Positions 34,572-42,934 of a stretch of DNA of 64,000 bases are shown here, piece by piece. This DNA is from CBIFVZ01 sp966185765 (GTDB lineage: Bacteria; Pseudomonadota; Gammaproteobacteria; Enterobacterales; Enterobacteriaceae). Location of the stretch: NCBI GenBank assembly GCA_966185765.1, contig CBIFVZ010000001.1:1-64000 (forward strand), in the 5' to 3' direction. Below the pieces are notes generated by a model that worked only from the letters and a program-made list of their open reading frames with translations, was not told where the DNA came from and made no database searches. Made by a program: the position numbers and the translations under genes. The number at the start of each line of letters is the position of its first letter. Within the stretch, counting starts at the first letter, position 1.

Positions 34572-35435
34572 TTGAGCGAAACCAGCAAGCAGGTGATGTA
34601 CGACCTCCATAGCCATACGACAGCATCTGACGGCCTGCTGACGCCGGAACAGCTGGTACACAGAGCCGTAGAGCAGGGCATCGATGTGCTGGCGATAACC
34701 GACCATGATACGGTGATGGGCATTGCACCTGCGCAGGCAGAAATTGCCCGCGCGGGGCTGGTGCTGCGCCTTGTGAGCGGCGTAGAAATCTCTACCGTCT
34801 GGGAAAACCACGAAATCCATATTGTGGGGTTGGGGGTGGATGAAACGCATCCTGTGCTACAGGCATTTTTGGCAAACCAGCATCAGCTGCGCGAATCGCG
34901 CGCCCGCATGATTGCTGAGCGGCTTGAAAAAGCCCGTATTCCCGGCGCCTGGGAAGGGGCGCAAAAATATGCCGAAGGCGGTATCGTTACGCGCAGCCAC
35001 TTTGCCCGTTTCCTGGTAGAAAATGGGCGTGCTACAACCATTGCGGATGTGTTCAAACATTATCTGGCACGCGGGAAAACGGGCTATGTTCCGCCACAGT
35101 GGTGTACAATAGAACAAGCTATTGAAGTTATTCATCATTCAGGCGGGCAGGCGGTGGTGGCTCATCCGGGCCGCTACCGTCTGTCGGCAAAATGGCTCAA
35201 GCGGCTGCTGGCGCACTTTGCGCAATGTGGCGGTGATGCGATGGAGGTGGCGCAGTGCCAACAGGCACCTGATGAGCGTAATCAGCTGGCGCAGTATGCG
35301 CGGCAGTTTACGCTGCTGGCCTCTCAGGGATCGGATTTTCACCAGCCCTGCCCGTGGATTGAACTGGGGCGTAAGCTGTGGCTACCGGAGGGTGTGGCAC
35401 CGGTCTGGCAGCGTTGGAGCCATAATGAACAGTAA
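34572..35435 (+). CDS. rnm: PHP-domain exonuclease RNase AM
   Basis: Formerly yciV (trpH). 5'-3' exonuclease of the PHP family that trims 5' ends of rRNAs and short oligonucleotides in E. coli. Metal-binding motifs are all visible: DLHSHTTASDG, ITDHD, VEISTVWENHEIHIVG, AHPGRY and GSDFHQP. The product is 287 residues from a TTG start at 34572 (GGGAG upstream), where MSETSKQVMYDLHSH aligns with E. coli MSDTNYAVIYDLHSH. A longer ATG frame from 34500 would begin inside the trp -35 region. It is divergent from the trp operon and 12 bp before yciO. Confidence 0.92.
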   Translation: MSETSKQVMYDLHSHTTASDGLLTPEQLVHRAVEQGIDVLAITDHDTVMGIAPAQAEIARAGLVLRLVSGVEISTVWENHEIHIVGLGVDETHPVLQAFLANQHQLRESRARMIAERLEKARIPGAWEGAQKYAEGGIVTRSHFARFLVENGRATTIADVFKHYLARGKTGYVPPQWCTIEQAIEVIHHSGGQAVVAHPGRYRLSAKWLKRLLAHFAQCGGDAMEVAQCQQAPDERNQLAQYARQFTLLASQGSDFHQPCPWIELGRKLWLPEGVAPVWQRWSHNEQ

Positions 35436-35447
35436 GAGAGGGCAGTC

Positions 35448-36068
35448 ATGAGTCAGTTTTTCTACATCCACCCGGATAACCCGCAGCCGCGCCTGATCAA
35501 TCAGGCCGTGGAGATCGTGCGCAAGGGCGGTGTCATTGTTTATCCCACCGATTCCGGGTACGCACTGGGCTGCAGGCTGGAAGAGAAAAACGCGATGGAG
35601 CGCATCTGCCGCATTCGTCACTTGCCAGGTGGGCATAACTTTACCCTGATGTGCCGCGATTTGTCGGAGTTGTCGACTTATGCCTATGTCGATAACGTGG
35701 CGTTTCGCCTGATTAAGAACAACACGCCGGGTAACTACACCTTTATCCTTAAAGGCACCAAAGAAGTGCCGCGTCGTCTGTTGCAGGAAAAGCGTAAAAC
35801 CATCGGGCTGCGCGTGCCGTCTAACCCCATTGCGCTGGCGTTGCTGGAAGTATTGAATGAACCGATGCTTTCCACTTCACTGATGTTGCCAGACAGTGAG
35901 TTTACTGAATCCGATCCGGATGAAATTAAAGATCGGCTGGAAAAGCAGGTTGATTTGATCATTCACGGCGGTTATCTGGGCCAGAAACCGACGACAGTTA
36001 TCGACCTGACAGAAGACACGCCAGAAGTGGTACGTGAAGGCGTGGGCGATGTTAAGCCCTTCCTGTAA
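35448..36068 (+). CDS. yciO: YciO, Sua5/YrdC-family protein
   Basis: A 206-residue member of the Sua5/YciO/YrdC superfamily, whose other members make threonylcarbamoyl-AMP for the tRNA t6A modification. The family signatures are here: VYPTDSGYALGC near residue 35, KERICRIRHLP-like and the threonine/ATP pocket region TIGLRVPSNPIALALL. YciO itself does not replace TsaC efficiently in E. coli, so its natural role is uncertain. It is downstream of rnm, probably cotranscribed. Confidence 0.94.
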   Translation: MSQFFYIHPDNPQPRLINQAVEIVRKGGVIVYPTDSGYALGCRLEEKNAMERICRIRHLPGGHNFTLMCRDLSELSTYAYVDNVAFRLIKNNTPGNYTFILKGTKEVPRRLLQEKRKTIGLRVPSNPIALALLEVLNEPMLSTSLMLPDSEFTESDPDEIKDRLEKQVDLIIHGGYLGQKPTTVIDLTEDTPEVVREGVGDVKPFL

Positions 36069-36292
36069 TAACCTTGCGGCGGCGTAAATTAACGTCGCCG
36101 TTACGGTATCCATCTTCTTCTAAATTTTCATCATTCGTGCCATCACATTTCCTTTTTTTCAGATTTGTTAAATCCATCCCATTTTTATATTTCATTCTGT
36201 AACACTGCTATTTATCAGCACAATCAGTAAATGGGTGAGGGAAATACCTCGGTAACATCACAGTCCCATTACAAATATTTAAAATAACAATC

Positions 36293-37630
36293 ATGCAAAA
36301 ACTAACGGCAGTGGCTAAAAAACGCGGCCTGGCGCTGAGTGCCCTGGGCATAGCACTCTTCGCTGGTCAAACCTGGGCGACAGGTGAACCTTTCAGCTAT
36401 GACTCACCCTGGATGCTGGGCGACTGGGGAGGCACTCGTTCATCGCTCAAGGAGGACGGGGTCGACTTCAATGTGGGTTACACGATGGAAGCAGCCTCTA
36501 ATTTTGCTGGCGGTTATAACAGCTCCACGACGGCGCGCTACAGCGATCAGTGGGCGTTTGGCGTTAACCTGGATCTGGAAAAGCTCCTTGACTGGCAGGA
36601 TAGCGAATTCCAGCTGACCATCACTAACCGTGACGGTCAGAATCTTTCTGGTCAGGTGGCAGACCCGCGCACTGGTATGCTCTCTTCGGTGCAGGAAGTT
36701 TATGGTCGTGGTCAGACGTGGCGCTTAACCCAATTCTGGTTGCGTAAAGGCTTCTTTGACGACGTGCTGGACGTTAAAGCCGGTCGTGTTACCGTTGGTG
36801 AAGACTTTGATAACTTTGACAGTAAATTCCAGAACCTGGCTTTTGGTAGCGGTCAGGCGGGCAACTGGCGCGGTGACCGTTGGTATAACTGGCCAGTGTC
36901 CCAGTGGGGTGGGCGGGTAAAACTGAATTTCACGCCGGAGGTTTTCTTCCAGGTGGGCTTCTACAACCAAAATCCGTATAACTACGCGCGCGGCGACGGT
37001 TTCCGCTTTGAATTTAGCCCAACTGAAGGCAACCTGGTGCCGGTGGAGTTGGGCTGGAAACCCACCTTTGGCCCGGACAAACTGCCGGGTAACTACCGCA
37101 TCGGCTACTACTATTCATCTGTTAATGGCGATGTTTATAGCAGTTGGGGCAATGGCGGCTTCAACGATAGTGCGCATTCCTGGGGCGGTTATATTCTCGC
37201 CCAGCAGCAGTTAACCAGTCAGGGCGGCAGCGCCGACCGCGGTCTGGGGGTGACAGTGCAGGCGGTTATGAATGACAAAAAAACGGCCAAAACCGACAAC
37301 TACCAGTCGATTTCGCTGACCTGGAAAGGGCCATTTGATGCCCGCCCGCAGGATGAAATCGGCATTGGCGCAGGCCGTATTCACGTGAACTCCGATTACA
37401 CGCGGATGCTACGCGCTCAGAACCTTGCTAATGGCGTCAGTAATTATAACAGCCCGACTTACCTGCCGATTCAGGATGGTTCGGAGTACAACTACGAAAT
37501 TTACTACAACGTGCACGTCACTAACTGGCTGCAGCTACGCCCGAATCTGCAATATATTTCGGCCCCGGGTGCCGTCAGCAAAGTGGACGATGCCTTTGTC
37601 GGTGGTCTTACCGCCAACCTTAATTTCTGA
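36293..37630 (+). CDS. OprB-family carbohydrate-selective porin
   Basis: A 445-residue outer-membrane beta-barrel of the OprB family, which lets glucose and related sugars diffuse in pseudomonads. It has a signal peptide (charged start, hydrophobic SALGIALFAGQTWA), the family start SPWMLGDWGGTRSSLKEDGV, many aromatic amphipathic strands, and a C-terminal NLNF strand suited to Bam recognition. There is no clear Shine-Dalgarno before the ATG at 36293. E. coli lacks the gene; it replaces yciQ in the yciO-rluB interval, which points to lineage-specific gain. The sugar is unknown. Confidence 0.9.
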   Translation: MQKLTAVAKKRGLALSALGIALFAGQTWATGEPFSYDSPWMLGDWGGTRSSLKEDGVDFNVGYTMEAASNFAGGYNSSTTARYSDQWAFGVNLDLEKLLDWQDSEFQLTITNRDGQNLSGQVADPRTGMLSSVQEVYGRGQTWRLTQFWLRKGFFDDVLDVKAGRVTVGEDFDNFDSKFQNLAFGSGQAGNWRGDRWYNWPVSQWGGRVKLNFTPEVFFQVGFYNQNPYNYARGDGFRFEFSPTEGNLVPVELGWKPTFGPDKLPGNYRIGYYYSSVNGDVYSSWGNGGFNDSAHSWGGYILAQQQLTSQGGSADRGLGVTVQAVMNDKKTAKTDNYQSISLTWKGPFDARPQDEIGIGAGRIHVNSDYTRMLRAQNLANGVSNYNSPTYLPIQDGSEYNYEIYYNVHVTNWLQLRPNLQYISAPGAVSKVDDAFVGGLTANLNF

Positions 37631-37638
37631 TGTCTGAC

Positions 37639-37666
37639 GCGGCCCCGTTTGGGGCCGCTACGTTTT
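37639..37666 (+). terminator. OprB gene terminator
   Basis: Stem GCGGCCCC / GGGGCCGC around GTTT (37639-37658), then TACGTTTTT, 8 bp after the porin stop. Good intrinsic terminator. Confidence 0.85.
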
Positions 37667-37771
37667 TGACAGTCGCTGTTTCGCCATCTATACCGAAAGC
37701 AGATTAGCGTTTCACACCCGGTGTGAACGCTGCTATGCCGTGCTGAATTGAATCCTTTCAGGAGTGTAACG

Positions 37772-37981
37772 ATGGCTAATACCGACAAAGAACTCATCAA
37801 TTTTTCCGAAGAGCATGAGCTTAACCATATTCTGCGCAAGTTAGGTAAAAGACAGACCCAGGCAAACCGCACCACATTGCAGGATGAGGGCAAAAAGCTC
37901 AAAGCCGCGTCGGGTAAACGTACCTTGACCCACGCAGAGTTTGAAGCCCATCTCAAGTCCACTAATGCTGCTCTGGAATAA
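37772..37981 (+). CDS. Small hydrophilic protein, unknown
   Basis: A 69-residue, highly charged protein (MANTDKELINFSEEHELNH...) that I do not recognise. It has no signal peptide or membrane helix and is predicted mostly helical, with Lys/Arg-rich middle and Glu-rich ends. CAGGAG precedes the ATG at nine bases, and a perfect 11-bp terminator starts 4 bp after its stop, so gene signals are strong. It sits alone between the OprB gene and rluB in a region that differs from E. coli. Confidence 0.75.
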   Translation: MANTDKELINFSEEHELNHILRKLGKRQTQANRTTLQDEGKKLKAASGKRTLTHAEFEAHLKSTNAALE

Positions 37982-37984
37982 ACG

Positions 37985-38016
37985 CTGGCTCCGCCTGGCG
38001 GCGGAGCCAGTTCTTT
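37985..38016 (+). terminator. Terminator of the small unknown gene
   Basis: An 11-bp perfect stem CTGGCTCCGCC / GGCGGAGCCAG with a TGGC loop (37985-38010), followed by TTCTTT. Confidence 0.85.
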
Positions 38017-38279
38017 ACTGGTTGTTATGGCTCATTCTCGTCCAGTACGTGCCGTGTATGTCACGGTTTTATCGTCTTGCAGCTTACAAATAAAACAGAA
38101 ACCCAGATACGTCGAGAAATGCCACCTTTTATACCTGATTTCGTGTACCATACGCGTCCGCATAAAAAGGTGTGCCGCAATCTGGCGTACCTCTGCTAAG
38201 AGTATTTACTTAGTCGTAAGACAAATGCGTGTTACGGCTGTTATCAGACGCCTGTGAAGGCGACACCCGAGGAAGCTCA

Positions 38280-39167
38280 ATGAACGACAAGAGCGAAAAG
38301 TTACAGAAAGTGTTGGCGCGAGCGGGTCACGGCTCACGCCGTGAAATCGAAACGATTATCTCTGCCGGACGCGTTAGTGTGAACGGCAAAATCGCCACGC
38401 TTGGCGACCGTGTGGAAGTCACGCCATCGCTGAAGCTGCGCATTGATGGTCGCCTTATTGATATCAAGCCTGTTGTCGGTCAGGTGTGCCGCGTGCTGGC
38501 GTACTATAAGCCTGAAGGCGAGCTGTGTACTCGCAGTGACCCTGAAGGTCGCCCAACGGTGTTTGACCGACTGCCGAAGCTCAATGGTGCGCGCTGGATT
38601 GCGGTGGGCCGCCTTGACGTTAATACCTGCGGCCTGCTCATTTTCACTACCGATGGCGAACTGGCAAACCGCCTGATGCACCCGAGCCGGGAAGTGGAAC
38701 GTGAATACGCGGTGCGCGTGTTTGGGCAGGTGGATCAGTCAAAACTCAACGAGCTGACGCGCGGCGTGCAGCTTGAAGATGGTCCGGCTGCATTTAAAAC
38801 CCTGCGTTTTAGCGGCGGAGAGGGTATCAACCAGTGGTATAACGTGACGCTGACGGAAGGGCGCAACCGTGAAGTGCGCCGTCTGTGGGAAGCCGTCGGC
38901 GTACAGGTTAGCCGCCTGATTCGTGTGCGTTATGGCGATATCCCGCTGCCGAAAGGCTTACCGCGCGGCGGCTGGACCGAACTGGATCTGGCACAAACTA
39001 ACTACCTGCGCCAGCTGGTTGAACTGCCTGCGGAAACCACCAGTAAAGTGGCGGTGGAAAAAGACCGTCGACGCATGAAGGCGAATCAGATTCGTCGTGC
39101 CGTGAAGCGCCACAGTAAAACCAGTGGCAGCGGTCGTCGTACCGGCGGTGGTCGTACGGGATCTTAA
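38280..39167 (+). CDS. rluB: 23S rRNA pseudouridine(2605) synthase
   Basis: Makes pseudouridine 2605 in 23S rRNA. The 295-residue protein has an N-terminal S4 RNA-binding domain (EKLQKVLARAGHGSRREIE), then the RsuA-type catalytic domain with the active-site Asp in GRLDVNTCGLL and the LTEGRNREVRRLWE block. The C-terminal tail is basic and Gly/Ser-rich. GAGGAAG precedes the ATG at 38280; the upstream in-frame ATG at 38229 is not supported. It shares a bidirectional terminator with btuR. Confidence 0.96.
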   Translation: MNDKSEKLQKVLARAGHGSRREIETIISAGRVSVNGKIATLGDRVEVTPSLKLRIDGRLIDIKPVVGQVCRVLAYYKPEGELCTRSDPEGRPTVFDRLPKLNGARWIAVGRLDVNTCGLLIFTTDGELANRLMHPSREVEREYAVRVFGQVDQSKLNELTRGVQLEDGPAAFKTLRFSGGEGINQWYNVTLTEGRNREVRRLWEAVGVQVSRLIRVRYGDIPLPKGLPRGGWTELDLAQTNYLRQLVELPAETTSKVAVEKDRRRMKANQIRRAVKRHSKTSGSGRRTGGGRTGS

Positions 39168-39191
39168 CGGGCGGTGCGCAGTCAATACGCT

Positions 39192-39220
39192 AAAAAGGGA
39201 AAGCGAGGCTTTCCCTTTTT
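39192..39220. terminator. Bidirectional rluB / btuR terminator
   Basis: A 13-bp perfect stem AAAAAGGGAAAGC / GCTTTCCCTTTTT with a GAG loop between convergent genes; A and T runs on both sides allow use on both strands. Confidence 0.92.
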
Positions 39221-39236
39221 TAATGGCTGAGGGTTA

Positions 39237-39827
39237 TCAGTAATCAATCCCCAGTTGGGCTTTAATACCCGCGTCAAACGCGTGTTTCACCGGGCGCATT
39301 TCAGTAACCGTATCGGCCATGTCCAGCAGCTCACGATGGCAGCCACGTCCGGTAATGATCACGCTCTGGTGAGCTGGACGAGCCTGAAGTGCAGCCAGCA
39401 CCTCGCCCAGCGCCAGATACTCATAGGCAATCATATAGGTCAGTTCGTCAAGCACCACTAAATCCAGCGTCGCATCGGCCAGCATACGCAGCCCGTGCTG
39501 CCAGACTTGCTGGCAGGCGGCAGTATCACTGACGCGGTTTTGTGTATCCCAGGTAAAACCGGTTGCCATCACCTGGAACTCCACACCATGCGGCTCCAGC
39601 AGGGTACGTTCGCCGTTAGGCCATTCACCCTTGATAAACTGAATTACCCCAACACGTTTACCGTGGCCCACCGCTCGTGTGGCAGTACCGAAGGCGGCGG
39701 TGGTTTTTCCTTTACCGTTGCCGGTAAAGACCATCAAAATACCGCGCTCTTGCTGGGCGGCGGCTACGCGGGCATCGACTTTTTCTTTGAGCCGCTGCTG
39801 GCGCTGCTGGTGGCGTTCGTCACTCAT
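39237..39827 (-). CDS. btuR: Corrinoid adenosyltransferase
   Basis: Also called cobO or cobA. Transfers adenosyl from ATP to cob(I)alamin or other corrinoids. The 196-residue protein equals E. coli BtuR; the P-loop GNGKGKTT is at residues 36-43, with GVIQFIKGEWPNGE and the DELTYMIAYEYL segment. Its start overlaps the yciK stop by four bases (ATGA), so the two are coupled. No cobalamin synthesis genes are in the window, consistent with a salvage role. Confidence 0.96.
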   Translation of the reverse strand: MSDERHQQRQQRLKEKVDARVAAAQQERGILMVFTGNGKGKTTAAFGTATRAVGHGKRVGVIQFIKGEWPNGERTLLEPHGVEFQVMATGFTWDTQNRVSDTAACQQVWQHGLRMLADATLDLVVLDELTYMIAYEYLALGEVLAALQARPAHQSVIITGRGCHRELLDMADTVTEMRPVKHAFDAGIKAQLGIDY

Positions 39828-40585
39828 TCAGCTATTCCTGGTTTACGTCCCGGCTGGGCATCAAAACACATACCGGTTTTGCGGCGGCTGTCGTCGCCCA
39901 TGAGCCACAGATAGAGCGGCATCAGGTCGCGAGGTGTTTTCAGCTTATTGGGATCTTCTTGCGGGAAAGCGCTGGCGCGCATTTTTGTGCGGGTGCCGCC
40001 CGGATTGATGGTGTTCACGCGCAGATTACGGTGGCGATACTCTTCAGCGAGCACCTGCATCATGCCTTCGGTCGCAAACTTGGATACGGCATAGGCGCCC
40101 CAGCTGGCGCGTCCCTGGCGGCCTACGCTTGAGCTGGTAAATACCAGCGAGCCGGCATCAGATTTGAGCAGCAGCGGTAGCAGTGCCTGCGTCAGATAGA
40201 AGGTAATGTTGACATTAACCTGCATCACGCGCTCCCAGACCTCAGGTTTTTGCTCGGCCATCGGCACAATATCGCCAAGAATACCGGCGTTGTGCAGCAC
40301 GCCGTCCAGGCGTGGCACCAGCGAGGCCAGCCGCTGACCAAATTGCTGGCAGCTTGCGGCATCGGCTTTATCGTAATCCAGTACCAGCCACTGGGCGGCA
40401 GGCAGGTTGTGTTGGCTAATTTCTTGCGCGACGGCGCGCAATTTTTCTTCATTACGACCGACCAGAATCACGTTTGCGCCATAGCGGGCGTAAGTGAGTG
40501 CGGCTTCACGGCCAATGCCGTCGCTGGCACCGGTGACCAGAATAATGCGGTTATCAAGCAGGTCGGTTTTAGGTTGGTAATGCAC
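39824..40585 (-). CDS. yciK: Short-chain dehydrogenase YciK
   Basis: A 253-residue classical SDR. NAD(P)-binding TGASDGIG lies near residues 18-25, LHNAGILGD follows, and the catalytic Ser, Tyr and Lys are visible in FTSSSVGRQGRASWGAYAVSK. The natural substrate is unknown. The gene order yciK-btuR with an overlap is the same as in E. coli. About 244 bp separates it from the divergent sohB. Confidence 0.95.
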   Translation of the reverse strand: MHYQPKTDLLDNRIILVTGASDGIGREAALTYARYGANVILVGRNEEKLRAVAQEISQHNLPAAQWLVLDYDKADAASCQQFGQRLASLVPRLDGVLHNAGILGDIVPMAEQKPEVWERVMQVNVNITFYLTQALLPLLLKSDAGSLVFTSSSVGRQGRASWGAYAVSKFATEGMMQVLAEEYRHRNLRVNTINPGGTRTKMRASAFPQEDPNKLKTPRDLMPLYLWLMGDDSRRKTGMCFDAQPGRKPGIAE

Positions 40586-40829
40586 AAGGTTCTCCTCATT
40601 GCCGAGGTGAGCGAAATGAATGAATAGCGTCAGGTAAGCGCATATAGCCTCGCTTTATGCCCGATTGTGCCGGGGATTTCAATCGGAGGGGCAGAGAGCC
40701 GTCCTTTGATTAACATTTTGCAAACATTTCGCCGCAAGTCTGAACAGACTCGCCCATTATAGTGGTCGGAGTGTCCGGCTGGACGCTACAATAGCGCATC
40801 TTACGATTCTCGATGGAAAAGGCGGAACT

Positions 40830-41876
<1,047 letters not shown>

Positions 41877-41881
41877 ACCAA

Positions 41882-42060
41882 AAGGGACAGCAGGTCCCTT
41901 GAGACTGATGACAAACCGCATCCTGTTACAGACAGGATGGATGATACCCAATAAAAAATAGGGAAAATCAATTTATTGATTTTCGCCTGCTCACCACAAA
42001 GAAGGAAAAAACGGTTTTTTCCTTCTTTGTCAGCAATCTGAAGGGACCGCCAGGTCCCTT
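41882..42060 (-). repeat. Terminator-nested repeat, copy 3 (sohB)
   Basis: Core 41901-42040 (140 bp) in the opposite orientation to copies 1, 2 and 4, and opposite to sohB. It shows the clearest terminal inverted repeats: GAGACTGATGACAAA at the left, and CAGATTGCTGACAAA as reverse complement of the right end. Flanking hairpins are 41882-41900 and 42041-42060, sharing the arms AAGGGAC / GGTCCCTT and differing only in the loop. Only the distal one has a TTTTT run. Internal hairpins are conserved, with GAAGGAAAAAACG / TTTTTTCCTTC perfect. Confidence 0.92.
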
Positions 42061-42278
42061 TTTCATTTACTGAGTGGCGGACATGAAGATAAGGCTCACA
42101 GAAGTGCATAGCCATGCATTATTATCCGCACCTGCTATTTGCTGTATTGGGTCAATTTAAACGTTTGCGCGCCGTCACGTTCTATTTATTAATGTCGAGC
42201 CTTAAGCCGCATTGCCACGCATATTGTCGTAACGGAATGTTTTGATAAAAGTGGCCCGTCAGCGTCAGCGCGAAATAA

Positions 42279-42530
42279 CTATGATGCGAGGTGATACTTT
42301 TCAGACAGCACATGGGCGAGGTGCTTAAACATATTAAACACAGCTGTACTCTTTGGTGTTGGTAAGCCTTGTTCGTCCAGAAAGTATTCACCGCGAAAAA
42401 TCAGCACGCCGTTTTGTTGAACGACATCCGTCGCTTCCATGCCGTTGAGGTAATCCTCATGTTCGCGTATCAGTTTATTGGCTTCAGTGAGTAACGTTTC
42501 TTTATCGATAGGTTGGGTTTCGCCGTGCAT
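42279..42530 (-). CDS. yciN: YciN family protein
   Basis: An 83-residue soluble protein, the same length as E. coli YciN and nearly identical in its second half ([32 protein letters not shown]). The function is unknown. AAGGAGAGC stands just before the ATG. It lies between sohB and topA on the minus strand. About 215 bp downstream of the stop up to repeat copy 3 contains no gene. Confidence 0.93.
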   Translation of the reverse strand: [83 protein letters not shown]

Positions 42531-42934
42531 AATGCTCTCCTTACAAACTGTGTGTAGTTTACGACTGCGGCCATTTTAGGGCAAATTTTGCCGGGGTTTA
42601 TCGACACAGGTGTAAAGTCCTGAGGGCTGGCAGGATTTAATAACTCATGCTAATAAAGTTGCGTATCAAATTTTATCAGGTACAGTGTGACGCTTTCGCA
42701 GAACTGGCAACAGAATTGCTTGACATTCCGGCGATATTCCGTCGTGCTGTATCAAATTTTGCACGAAAAGCCTGTTTTTTCCGTACGCTGAGTCTATTTT
42801 TTGCGAAAACTCAGACACCGACAAAACAGGGTTGATATCCATTAGCGCCGCCACAATATAGCTGGCACGTCGTCTGTGGAGGGTGAATCAACGTGCGGCG
42901 TATTCCTGGAAGAATCAGATAGGTAAAGGTGAAT
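42531..42934 (+). promoter_or_regulatory. yciN / topA divergent upstream region
   Basis: A 404-bp stretch with no supportable gene. E. coli topA has several promoters here, including supercoiling-sensitive and heat-shock ones; I cannot place individual elements with confidence. Short frames on both strands (42647-42835 plus, 42666-42854 minus) have no family resemblance. Confidence 0.45.

Noticed and set aside
42647..42854. Overlapping 62-codon frames on both strands upstream of topA
   Set aside because: Both cover the same promoter region, have no family match and no good start signals.
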